Of a stretch of 25,998 nt of DNA, positions 6,300 through 13,985 are shown piece by piece. This DNA is from Pseudomonas sp. (GTDB lineage: Bacteria > Pseudomonadota > Gammaproteobacteria > Pseudomonadales > Pseudomonadaceae): assembly GCF_030150285.1 (NCBI RefSeq), contig NZ_JASLGE010000073.1:1-25998 (forward strand). Direction: 5' to 3'. Numbering within the stretch: the first letter of the stretch is position 1; each line of letters opens with the position of its first letter. Under the pieces are notes generated by a model. It saw nothing but the letters and a program-made list of their open reading frames with translations. It was not told the DNA's origin and did no database searches. The translations under genes were made by a program, and so were the position numbers.

Positions 6300-8276
6300 A
6301 TGCGCTATTGGGTGATGATGTTTTTGGGCTGGCTACCGCTGCTGGCCGGCGCAGTAGCGTTCGACGAAACCACAGAAAGTCTGCCCTTGGGCCGGGTGAT
6401 GCAGGTGTTCGAAGACGTCGGCGGCCAAGCGACACTGGCCGATGTCATTGCCCAGGACAGCCTGTTCAAACCCCATGATAAAACCACGCTGAACGCGGGT
6501 TACTCGCGCTCGGCTTTCTGGTTGAAAGTGAATTTGCGTTATCAACCGCAGAACCCCCGTATCCAGCGCACGTGGCTGCTGGAACTGGCTTACCCGCCCC
6601 TGGACCATATTGACCTGTATAAGGCTGGCCCCGATGGGCAGTACGAGTTGGTCGAGCGCACAGGGGATGCGTTGCCGTTCAGTAGCCGCCAGATCAAAGA
6701 AAACAATTACCTGTTCGAGGTCAATTTCAGCCCAGGGCAAGCGCAAACGCTCTATCTGCGCCTGGCCAGCGAAGGATCAATCCAGGCTCCGTTAACGCTT
6801 TGGTCGGCGCAGTCCTACCTCGAAGAACAGCCCATCCGCATTTATATTCTGGGCCTGATTTACGGCGTCTTGCTGGGCATGCTGGTTTACAACCTGTTTA
6901 TTTATATCAGTGTGCGTGACACCAGCTACCTCTATTACATCCTCTATATCGCCTCGTTTGGCCTTTACCAACTGTCCGTCAACGGCGCTGCGGTGCAGTA
7001 CTTCTGGCCAAACAACCCGTGGTGGGCCAATGCCGCGACCCCCTTTCTGATTGGTGCGGCGGCGTTCTTTGGCTGCCAGTTTACCCGCACGTTTTTGCTC
7101 ACGGCTTCTCACAGCCGTTGGCTGGATCGCGCCTTGGTAGGCCTGATGGCCTTTGGCGTGCTGGTGATGGGGCTCGCGCTGACCACCAGCTATGCCATTT
7201 CCTTACGCCTGGCCACCGGGTTGGCGCTGGCGTTTATCGTGACCATCTTCGTTTCCGGTGTTGTGGCTTGGTGCAGCGGCCTGCGAGTGGCCCGCTATTT
7301 TGTGATTGCCTGGTCGGCCTTTTTATTGGGTGGCCTGGTCAACACCTTGATGGTGCTGGGTTATTTGCCCAACGTGTTCCTGACCATGTACGCCAGCCAG
7401 ATAGGTTCGGCCATCGAGGTAGGGCTGTTGTCCCTGGCGCTGGCTGACCGTATCAATGCCATGCGCGACCTGCAGGCCCGCACGTTGCAGGAATCCGGGC
7501 AAAAGCTCGCTGAAATGAACCAGCAACTGGCCCGCAGTAATCAACTCAAAGACGAGTTTCTGGCCACCGTGACCCATGAACTGCGCACCCCCATGAACGG
7601 AGTGATCGGCTCACTGGAGCTGATCAAAACCCTGGACATGCACCCTGAGCTGGAACAGTACACCCACACTGCCGAAACCTCGGCCAAGGCCATGATGAGC
7701 ATGGTTAACGGCATGTTGACGTTAACGGAACTGCAAGCGCGGCGGCTCGTTGCCCAGCCCCGACCGTTCAGCCTGAACCAACTGGTTCAGGGCTTGAGCC
7801 AGCCGTTCGGAGCACGGGCGCGCAGTAAAGGCCTGACGTTCCGGCCCGATATTGCCCGCCATGTGCCGGAACTGTGGGTGGGTGATGCCGAGAAAATTCG
7901 CCAATGCCTCGAATGCCTGCTGGATAACGCGGTGAAATTCACCCGTGAAGGTTCGGTGGTGCTGCGGGTCACCGGCAAACCCTTGAGTGCGGGTCGTTGG
8001 ACCCTTGTGTTTGATGTGATCGACACTGGCATCGGATTTGTTCACCAGGAAGGTGCCATGTTGTACCAGCATTTTTTTCAGGTCGATGGCTCCATGACCC
8101 GAGAGTACGGAGGGTTGGGCATCGGGCTGGCGATCTGCCGACAGGTTGTTGAACTGCTGGGCGGCCACCTGACTCACTATTCCGAATTGGGGCTGGGTTC
8201 GCAGTTCCGCTTTTCCCTGGACCTCGAAGCGCCTGGCGACGTCGCGGCATCCCCTCAGCCTTTCGACGGCCTGTAA
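6300..8276 (+). CDS. ladS: LadS-like 7TMR-DISM sensor histidine kinase lacking a receiver domain
   Basis: This 658-residue inner-membrane sensor starts with a signal peptide (WVMMFLGWLPLLAGAVAFDE). A periplasmic 7TMR-DISMED2 sensor domain follows (about 40-175), then seven membrane segments (about 185-390), a short coiled linker (QESGQKLAEMNQQLARSNQ), a HisKA domain with the phospho-accepting H426 in THELRTPMNG, and a HATPase with N543 in the N-box, DTGIGF near 575 and GGLGIGLAICRQ. In P. aeruginosa LadS is a hybrid kinase that feeds the Gac/Rsm cascade and promotes biofilm formation through its C-terminal receiver. Here the protein ends about 25 residues after the HATPase, and no receiver is encoded downstream. 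The position next to thiD supports orthology. GGGG precedes the ATG by 5 bases. Confidence 0.88.
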   Translation: MRYWVMMFLGWLPLLAGAVAFDETTESLPLGRVMQVFEDVGGQATLADVIAQDSLFKPHDKTTLNAGYSRSAFWLKVNLRYQPQNPRIQRTWLLELAYPPLDHIDLYKAGPDGQYELVERTGDALPFSSRQIKENNYLFEVNFSPGQAQTLYLRLASEGSIQAPLTLWSAQSYLEEQPIRIYILGLIYGVLLGMLVYNLFIYISVRDTSYLYYILYIASFGLYQLSVNGAAVQYFWPNNPWWANAATPFLIGAAAFFGCQFTRTFLLTASHSRWLDRALVGLMAFGVLVMGLALTTSYAISLRLATGLALAFIVTIFVSGVVAWCSGLRVARYFVIAWSAFLLGGLVNTLMVLGYLPNVFLTMYASQIGSAIEVGLLSLALADRINAMRDLQARTLQESGQKLAEMNQQLARSNQLKDEFLATVTHELRTPMNGVIGSLELIKTLDMHPELEQYTHTAETSAKAMMSMVNGMLTLTELQARRLVAQPRPFSLNQLVQGLSQPFGARARSKGLTFRPDIARHVPELWVGDAEKIRQCLECLLDNAVKFTREGSVVLRVTGKPLSAGRWTLVFDVIDTGIGFVHQEGAMLYQHFFQVDGSMTREYGGLGIGLAICRQVVELLGGHLTHYSELGLGSQFRFSLDLEAPGDVAASPQPFDGL

Positions 8277-8408
8277 CCGGCCCCATTCACAGGGGTTGCG
8301 GTCTGTTCAATAGGGCAAACACGCCGACAGTTAGGCGTATATGCCACTTGTGATGACGCAGAGGCGTGCTTCACTGGCTGCTTGGCATCATTTTCAGGAG
8401 CCCGCGCC

Positions 8409-10061
8409 ATGAACCTGCACGATTACGCCGAAACCCACGATGTGACCAATCAACCGCCATCGTTGGATGGCGTGAACCTGTACCGCATTGACCTGCCCTT
8501 GCAGCAGTGGGGCCAGCGCTATGGTGCTGCCTGGGCGCGGGACCGAATTGATCGGTACGGCGCACTGGCAGGTGGGCCGTTGATGGCGGCGGGTTTTCTG
8601 GCCAACGAAAACAAACCCGTGTTTGTCAGCCATGACCGCTACGGCCATCGGATTGATCGCGTGGACTTTCATCCGGCCTACCATGAGCTGATGCGCACGG
8701 CGGTTGAACACGGCTTGCCGTCCTTGCCCTGGACCGACCCGCAACCCGGTGCTCATGTGGCCCGTGCCTCCATGACGTACCTGCACACCCAAGCCGAAGC
8801 GGGTACCGGTTGCCCGCTGACCATGACCTTCGCCAGCGTCCCGGCCTTGCGGTTGCAACCGGACATCGCCCGACTCTGGCTGCCCAAGGTGCTCGCCACC
8901 GAATACGACCCGCGCAATGTCGATTTTAGTCAAAAAAGCGGTGTCACCCTCGGCATGGCCATGACCGAAAAACAGGGTGGCACCGATGTGCGGGCCAACA
9001 CCACCCGGGCCTACCCGGTGGGTGCTTCGGGGCCGGGACAGGCCTATGAACTGCTGGGCCATAAATGGTTCTGTTCAGCCCCGATGGGTGATGGCTTTCT
9101 GACTCTGGCCCAGACGGACAAAGGCCTGAGCTGCTTTTTGCTACCGCGTCATCGACCAGACGGCAGTCGTAATGAGTTCTATATCCAGCGGCTGAAAAAC
9201 AAATTGGGCAATACCTCCAACGCGTCCAGCGAGGTCGAGTTCCGTGGGGCGTTGGCGTGGATGATCGGTGAAGAAGGGCGCGGCGTGCCGACGATTATTG
9301 AAATGGTGGCCATGACCCGTTTCGATTGCATGGTCGGATCCAGCGCTTTGATGCGTCAGGCATTGACCCAGGCCAGCCATCACTGTGCCCATCGGCTAGT
9401 GGGTGGTCGGGTACTGGCAGACCAGCCGCTGATGCAAAACGTACTCGCAGACCTGGCATTGGAAAGCGAAGCCGCCCTGGCCTTGAGCCTGCGCATGGGG
9501 CGTGCGCTGGATCACCTGGACGATCCACAGGAAGGGGCGTTTGCGCGTCTGGTCACAGCGGTGGGCAAGTACTGGATCTGCAAACGGGCCCCCGCAATGA
9601 TCAACGAAGCGGCCGAATGCATGGGCGGCGCGGGGTATGTCGAAGACAGCATCCTGCCACGGCTGTACCGCGAGGCCCCGGTCAATTCCACGTGGGAAGG
9701 TTCAGGCAACGTGCAGTGCCTGGACGTATTGCGCGCCCTGTCCAAAGAAGCAGGCGTACTGGACGCCCTGTTTGCCGAACTGGGCGACGGCCACGGCGAC
9801 GCGCGTTTGGCTCAACACATCACCCACCTGAAGCAGGCGCTCAAGGACACCGACGCCCTGCCATACCGCGCCCGCCAACTGACAGAAGACATCGCGCTGG
9901 GCCTACAGGCCAAACTGCTGCTGGAGGCGGGCAACAGCGACGTAAGCGACGCGTTTATTGCCAGTCGCCTACAGGGCAGCGGCCGCGTCTACGGCACCTT
10001 GCCGCGTGGAGTGAACGTCGCAGCGATCGTCGCTCGCTCAACCCCGCAAGGCTGTGCATAG
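8409..10061 (+). CDS. AidB-type acyl-CoA dehydrogenase family protein
   Basis: This is a 550-residue flavoprotein of the acyl-CoA dehydrogenase superfamily. It has the AidB-like extended N-terminus (THDVTNQPPSLDGVNLY), the middle-domain motifs GMAMTEKQGGTDVRANTT and GHKWFCSAPMGDGF, and the C-terminal helical domain with INEAAECMGGAGYVEDS...PRLYREAPVNSTWEGSGNV. AidB of E. coli is part of the adaptive response to alkylation damage; its true substrate is unclear, and an isovaleryl-CoA-type dehydrogenase activity is weak. The start at 8409 is chosen because AGGAG (8396-8400) lies 8 bases before the ATG. I cannot tell whether this protein protects DNA or acts in catabolism. It is the last backbone gene before the AT-rich cluster. 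Confidence 0.88.
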   Translation: MNLHDYAETHDVTNQPPSLDGVNLYRIDLPLQQWGQRYGAAWARDRIDRYGALAGGPLMAAGFLANENKPVFVSHDRYGHRIDRVDFHPAYHELMRTAVEHGLPSLPWTDPQPGAHVARASMTYLHTQAEAGTGCPLTMTFASVPALRLQPDIARLWLPKVLATEYDPRNVDFSQKSGVTLGMAMTEKQGGTDVRANTTRAYPVGASGPGQAYELLGHKWFCSAPMGDGFLTLAQTDKGLSCFLLPRHRPDGSRNEFYIQRLKNKLGNTSNASSEVEFRGALAWMIGEEGRGVPTIIEMVAMTRFDCMVGSSALMRQALTQASHHCAHRLVGGRVLADQPLMQNVLADLALESEAALALSLRMGRALDHLDDPQEGAFARLVTAVGKYWICKRAPAMINEAAECMGGAGYVEDSILPRLYREAPVNSTWEGSGNVQCLDVLRALSKEAGVLDALFAELGDGHGDARLAQHITHLKQALKDTDALPYRARQLTEDIALGLQAKLLLEAGNSDVSDAFIASRLQGSGRVYGTLPRGVNVAAIVARSTPQGCA

Positions 10062-10082
10062 GGGACATTTGGTTGGGAGCTC

Positions 10083-10119
10083 GCTCGCAATAGCTGTGCG
10101 TGTTACAGCTATTACGAGC
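10083..10119. repeat. Long imperfect hairpin after the aidB-like gene
   Basis: GCTCGCAATAGCTGT (10083-10097) pairs with ACAGCTATTACGAGC (10105-10119) with one mismatch and a 7-base loop. It lies 21 bases after the aidB-like stop codon and could end transcripts from both directions, although neither side has a strong U-tract. The left arm resembles a worn REP sequence (GAGCTCGCTCGCAA). Confidence 0.55.
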
Positions 10120-10196
10120 CATATATTTTCAACGAATTGATAGGATCTCCGTCAGTAATTATTAGGAGGTAATGGTTGTTTCTTGAGTGCATTTAT

Positions 10197-10883
10197 CTAT
10201 TTTCTATTAAGTATATTATTGATCACGTCAACCGCCTTATCGATGACGGCCTCCTCGCTAAGGTCGGTAGTGTCAATTCGCACACAGTTTGTCAAGCCGC
10301 AGCGTTGGTAGCTGGAGCGAACCCGATTTTGATAGTCGATAAAACTCTTAAGGCGGTCTTCATCGCCCCCGTCGTAAGCCCCGCTCTCACTAAGGCGAAA
10401 AGCACCTTTTCTTTGAGCGGCAATAATGGGGTCAACATCCAAAAAAATGATGGCATCAGGCTTCTTTATGGTGGTGAATACTGCGAGTGCCTCATCTGCT
10501 ATTGTTGAGTCTTTGAGTAAAAAACGGGCTAAGTATTTATAGTACCAACCATCTGTAATGCAACTTGTCCCATTCTCCATTAATGGTCTGATAGCCGCAT
10601 AATCGGTGGCTTGAAACCAAGCCGCTATTAAATTTAACCAATGCCTGTCTCCGAGTTGTTCTAATGGAGCATCCTCGGGATAGTCCCAGAGAATTTCTCG
10701 AATCCGGGCCATATGGAATTCGGTATAGCCTGTTGTTACGGGCGGTCTGTTTTTATCGATGAAGCTTAATCGAGGGTGAAACCCGCAAACTCTGTCATAC
10801 ACAGCTCGCGCGGTTGTAGACTTTCCGGCACCATCAGTGCCTTCGAATGCAATGAGCAAAGCACGGCAAGGGGTAGTGTTCAT
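10197..10883 (-). CDS. Thymidylate kinase-like P-loop nucleotide kinase
   Basis: This 228-residue cytoplasmic protein starts with a Walker A loop, FEGTDGAGKST (residues 13-23), exactly as in dTMP kinases. ITDGWYYKYLAR (about 109-120) sits where dTMP kinase has its DR-Y substrate motif, and a LID-like segment with QRKGAFRLSESGAYDGGDED follows. The family phosphorylates nucleoside monophosphates, but the altered DR-Y motif suggests a non-standard acceptor. It is the last gene of the minus-strand cluster, and its ATG overlaps the radical SAM stop codon by 4 bases (ATGA), so the two products are probably made in matched amounts. GC is far below backbone genes such as hrpB or thiD. Housekeeping tmk normally sits elsewhere (beside pabC/holB), so this is likely a pathway-specific kinase. 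Confidence 0.78.
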   Translation of the reverse strand: MNTTPCRALLIAFEGTDGAGKSTTARAVYDRVCGFHPRLSFIDKNRPPVTTGYTEFHMARIREILWDYPEDAPLEQLGDRHWLNLIAAWFQATDYAAIRPLMENGTSCITDGWYYKYLARFLLKDSTIADEALAVFTTIKKPDAIIFLDVDPIIAAQRKGAFRLSESGAYDGGDEDRLKSFIDYQNRVRSSYQRCGLTNCVRIDTTDLSEEAVIDKAVDVINNILNRK

Positions 10884-12016
10884 GCAAATCCTCCTAAATA
10901 GGCTTCTGTGTCTAAAGAGTTTCTACCGCTTCCCTCAATTAATGGCTGAAAATTCTCTTTTCGATAGATTTCCGACATTTTCTTTCCGAGTGCTCTTAGA
11001 TAATTGGTTGAGGGCCTCGGGAATTCTGCGAACTGCGACCCCGCATCTGGGTGGAAAACGGCAACAGCGGGTACTACCCCCATATTTCCAAAGTACTCAA
11101 TACCTTCAATAAGAGACTCTAAAGGCTCCATGCCGGCCACGAAACCTACGTACACATTGCCACGTCCCAAAGTTTCTACTGCAGCCTCGAAAGCAGCAAG
11201 AAATCGATCTCGCGTATAATCTTGAGCTTTTCCTGGGCACACGGTCGAAAAAAGTGCTGGGTCGAATACCTCTAAACTCATGGACATGTTGTTGCCAAGC
11301 GTTTTAAAACGCTCAAATAGACGAAAATCTTTCGGCGGCATCGAAATCAAGTGATATTCCAGCGTGCTATTTGAGTTTATTATTTTTACACGCTCAAGCA
11401 AGTCCATATGCATTGAGTACCCCTTGTCATAATTCGGTATCGTGCCCCCATTAAGTAAAACGCGTGTGTATCGTTCCCTTTCTTTCCTGATGGCCAAACT
11501 TACGGCTTCTCCTGCTAGATCACCTTTAATACACATCTTATGATCTGATAACCTGTTTCTTGCCGCCCCCAAAGAGCAGAACTTGCATTCTCGATCGTCA
11601 TTGAAATAGTAACAGTGCCCTGGGGAAAAAATTCCCAGGGTCGAATCCCCATATACAGTGACATGTTGCTCGAATAGCTCGCCGCTACTCAAAAGTTCTC
11701 CATATGAAATAGGTCGCTTAGGGAAAGTGATATTGATGATATTATTTTTATATCTAAGGATTGGTGAATCGTGCTCTACATCTATGACGAGTTCGGAGTT
11801 TGGATTGTAGTTGGCTCCAGCAATTATCCCGCTGTCAAGAATTATTTCTTGAGGTGTACGAAAGCTTGCATCAAGGATTAAGCTATCACCTGTACCGTAT
11901 GCTCGTCTCTTTTCAATTGATTCAGTCTGGAATTTGTAGTATTTGAGGAATTTCTGGGTGAGGTTTACACCTTTGCATAATAGTTCAAGTTTAAGATTCA
12001 CGGTTTCGATTAGCAT
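10880..12016 (-). CDS. BioB/HydE-like radical SAM enzyme with C-x8-C-x2-C motif
   Basis: This 378-residue protein has a putative 4Fe-4S triad C135-C144-C147 in GHCYYFNDDRECKFCSLGAA, spaced C-x8-C-x2-C instead of the usual C-x3-C-x2-C. A (beta/alpha) barrel follows with LLNGGTIPNYDKG, like the GG-T SAM-binding segment of biotin-synthase relatives, then LEVFDPALFSTVCPG, a VYVGFVAGMEPLESLIEGIE strand-helix and VAVFHPDAGS. These later blocks resemble 'biotin synthase-related' radical SAM proteins. The first 130 residues form a domain I do not recognise. The substrate is unknown; context suggests a nucleotide-like or sugar-phosphate intermediate. The ATG follows GGA by 9 bases, 18 bases after the phosphatase stop codon. 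The stop overlaps the kinase start. Assignment to the radical SAM superfamily is fairly firm, the reaction is not known. Confidence 0.78.
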   Translation of the reverse strand: MLIETVNLKLELLCKGVNLTQKFLKYYKFQTESIEKRRAYGTGDSLILDASFRTPQEIILDSGIIAGANYNPNSELVIDVEHDSPILRYKNNIINITFPKRPISYGELLSSGELFEQHVTVYGDSTLGIFSPGHCYYFNDDRECKFCSLGAARNRLSDHKMCIKGDLAGEAVSLAIRKERERYTRVLLNGGTIPNYDKGYSMHMDLLERVKIINSNSTLEYHLISMPPKDFRLFERFKTLGNNMSMSLEVFDPALFSTVCPGKAQDYTRDRFLAAFEAAVETLGRGNVYVGFVAGMEPLESLIEGIEYFGNMGVVPAVAVFHPDAGSQFAEFPRPSTNYLRALGKKMSEIYRKENFQPLIEGSGRNSLDTEAYLGGFA

Positions 12017-12034
12017 GCCAGGTATTCCATTAAG

Positions 12035-12877
12035 TTAATGTGATGTTACAATAGATATAAGCTCTTTAGAGGATAAGGCAATCAATGTTCCGTAATCTGA
12101 AAGAGCGGCATTTGAAGGGGGTAATGAGGCTCTTGGTGTTCCTGATGCATCAAATAGCGCTCCGCCTGCTTCTTTCAGAATAAGTTCCGCTGCGGCAATA
12201 TCACAGCTACGTTCATGCCCAGGCTTACCAATATCAATAAAAGCATCGAGAGCACCAGCAGCAATGAGGCAAATTTCTAGCGAGGAGCATGAACAGACTC
12301 TAATTTTATGTGCCGCCCAAATAAGTTGCTCCATGCGGATTTGATCTTTATGTGACTTTGGGCGGTGAAAGGCGATTCGCATATCTTCTATTTTATTAAC
12401 ATTACGAGTTTGAAGTCGTTTAATGATAATGGGTGATTGAAGAAAAGCACCTTCACCTAATGCTGCGGAGTATGATAAGTCTCTTGAGATGTCATAAACC
12501 CAGCTGTATATGTAAATTCCGTTATGAGAAAGTGCAACACTTGATGTAAAAGCTGGAAATCCTGAAATCGCATTATGTGTACCATCTAAAGGGTCGATAA
12601 GCAGGTAGAACTCTTCGGTATGCCCAAGTGTTCGTGTAGGATTCTCCAGTTCCTCAGAGAAAATTGTAATGGATAGACTAATATTGGAAAGGCAGTCCAG
12701 TATTATTTTCTGGCAGTCTAGGTCGTATGAGGTTTTGGAGTAATCAGGCTTTTGGTTTTTTTTGAAATCAGGTAAGCCGGCCAAGATGCTGGCCCAATAA
12801 CGGCGTAACTCTTTTCTGGCCGCATATAAGCAATTTTCAAGTTCCGCGATTTTTTCACACTGAAATAAGGGCCTCAT
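12035..12877 (-). CDS. Inositol monophosphatase-family phosphatase
   Basis: This 280-residue Mg2+-dependent phosphatase keeps all the metal-binding residues of the family: FSEE (E75/E76), LIDPLDGT (D95 and D98) and HERSCDIAAAELILKEAGG (D226), where the usual W before D226 is C. IMPase-family enzymes remove phosphate from inositol, sugars, histidinol or nucleotides such as 3'-phosphoadenosine 5'-phosphate, and sequence alone does not choose among these. In this cluster, removing phosphate from a nucleotide-like intermediate before export is a reasonable inference. Its ATG overlaps the stop codon of the phosphoribosyltransferase-like gene (ATGA), and the radical SAM gene follows after 18 bases. 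Codon use is AT-rich. SuhB, the housekeeping member, would be encoded elsewhere. Confidence 0.82.
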   Translation of the reverse strand: MRPLFQCEKIAELENCLYAARKELRRYWASILAGLPDFKKNQKPDYSKTSYDLDCQKIILDCLSNISLSITIFSEELENPTRTLGHTEEFYLLIDPLDGTHNAISGFPAFTSSVALSHNGIYIYSWVYDISRDLSYSAALGEGAFLQSPIIIKRLQTRNVNKIEDMRIAFHRPKSHKDQIRMEQLIWAAHKIRVCSCSSLEICLIAAGALDAFIDIGKPGHERSCDIAAAELILKEAGGALFDASGTPRASLPPSNAALSDYGTLIALSSKELISIVTSH

Positions 12878-13452
12878 GTTGGTTCAACGTTTAAAAGCTG
12901 TAAATGCCAACTATCTCTGTCTAATAGTGAGGCGTAATCTCTTACGTCGAATAGTTTTCCGGCGTACACAGCATAATCCGCCGCGATAAAGGCACTGAAT
13001 GTTTTTGGAAACAGTGCGACTGTTTTGATTTCTATGTCATAACCGTATTGTGCCCTTATTGTATTTGCTGCCTGTCTGAGACTCCCTCCTGTATAGGACT
13101 TGTCGATAATAAGCCATGTGTCATTGGGTTTTTTTGGGGTGGGGAAAATGCCATGAAATGAGTTATCTTTATTCAGGATTCCTGCATCGTTTTGTCTATG
13201 TATTTCTGAGAAGTATATATGCTCATCTCCGGTTGCGGCCATATATCCGAGAGCAAGAGGCAAACCAGCTGATAAAATAAATAGCTTGTTTTTTGAGATT
13301 TTATTAATTTGATGCCAGACTTCGTGATCTTCATATATGTATCTGGTATTGAATGCACTGCAACTGTCCCAATGCTCATGAGATACGTATTTGCTGTAAA
13401 AGTCGCAAAAAATGTTATGGAAGTCTATGGTCTGTGCGCTAGTGTTTATCAA
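12874..13452 (-). CDS. Phosphoribosyltransferase-like protein
   Basis: This 192-residue protein carries WLIIDKSYTGGSLRQAANTI (residues 113-132), which matches the PRPP-binding signature of type I phosphoribosyltransferases (hydrophobic strand, acidic residue, then the TGGS phosphate loop at 121-124). An earlier strand, KLFILSAGLPLALGYMAA, fits the Rossmann-like core and its PPi loop. Such enzymes join a base to PRPP or split a nucleotide. Canonical members have two adjacent acidic residues; here the pair is D117-K118, so the second is lost and the chemistry may differ. The start is TTG at 13452, overlapping the upstream stop codon by 4 bases (TTGA); no better start is seen. It is coupled by ATGA to the phosphatase gene. 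Confidence 0.65.
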   Translation of the reverse strand: MINTSAQTIDFHNIFCDFYSKYVSHEHWDSCSAFNTRYIYEDHEVWHQINKISKNKLFILSAGLPLALGYMAATGDEHIYFSEIHRQNDAGILNKDNSFHGIFPTPKKPNDTWLIIDKSYTGGSLRQAANTIRAQYGYDIEIKTVALFPKTFSAFIAADYAVYAGKLFDVRDYASLLDRDSWHLQLLNVEPT

Positions 13453-13931
13453 GAGGCGGTTTTTAGAGATGCCTCGGTTAAATTTTTTTTCTCTGAAGTA
13501 CAGTGAGTCATACTTATGGTAAAAAAAGCTTCCCGGACTAACGAGGTTTTCAAGTTTTTAAGAGTATCTTTGGCTGGACCAAAAATAGCTATTTCAGGCG
13601 ACAAGCCATCGCCTTCAACTCTACCGACTCCGACTCTTTTGATTTTTCGGGAGCTTGAATTTAAGTGATTCCAAATACTTAATATTTCCTTGCTAGACAT
13701 GCCGTTGTAAATTGGTTCAAGGTTGCTTAAATCACAGATCATTTCTTCAGGATGACGAAGGGCAAATGAGACGTTCTGAAGATGGCAACCGTTTTTTATA
13801 GCAGTGCGATAAATATAATAGTTGCTAGTCTGAATCCCACTCAATGTTCGCCAGCAATGATGCTCGCTAATTATGGTTATTGGGTATGTATTTCTCTTTG
13901 TTAGGTCGTGGATTTCTGTTTCATGGCTCAT
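13449..13931 (-). CDS. Unrecognised 160-residue protein of the AT-rich cluster
   Basis: I do not recognise this protein. It has no signal peptide or membrane segment and appears to be a soluble alpha/beta domain. Segments such as CWRTLSGIQTSNYYIYRTAI, FALRHPEEMICDLSNLEPIY and KIKRVGVGRVEGDGLSPEIA look like a conserved small enzyme or binding fold, and the last 30 residues are polar and probably flexible. The ATG at 13931 has AAGGAAG 6 bases upstream, one of the best ribosome binding sites in the cluster. The MATE gene ends 54 bases upstream, and the phosphoribosyltransferase-like gene begins inside its stop codon. Tight coupling suggests it acts with that protein, either as a partner subunit or in an adjacent step. 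Confidence 0.7.
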   Translation of the reverse strand: MSHETEIHDLTKRNTYPITIISEHHCWRTLSGIQTSNYYIYRTAIKNGCHLQNVSFALRHPEEMICDLSNLEPIYNGMSSKEILSIWNHLNSSSRKIKRVGVGRVEGDGLSPEIAIFGPAKDTLKNLKTSLVREAFFTISMTHCTSEKKNLTEASLKTAS

Positions 13932-13985
13932 CGGATACTTCCTTTTTGGGTCGTGTAATACGAGTTGAGTAATGGTTGTAAAAAG

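Noticed and set aside
10880..12016. Viperin-type antiviral radical SAM enzyme paired with a nucleotide kinase
   Set aside because: The nucleotide-kinase neighbour is suggestive, but the Cys spacing is C-x8-C-x2-C, the later motifs are BioB/HydE-like, and the exporter and phosphoribosyltransferase do not fit an antiviral cassette.
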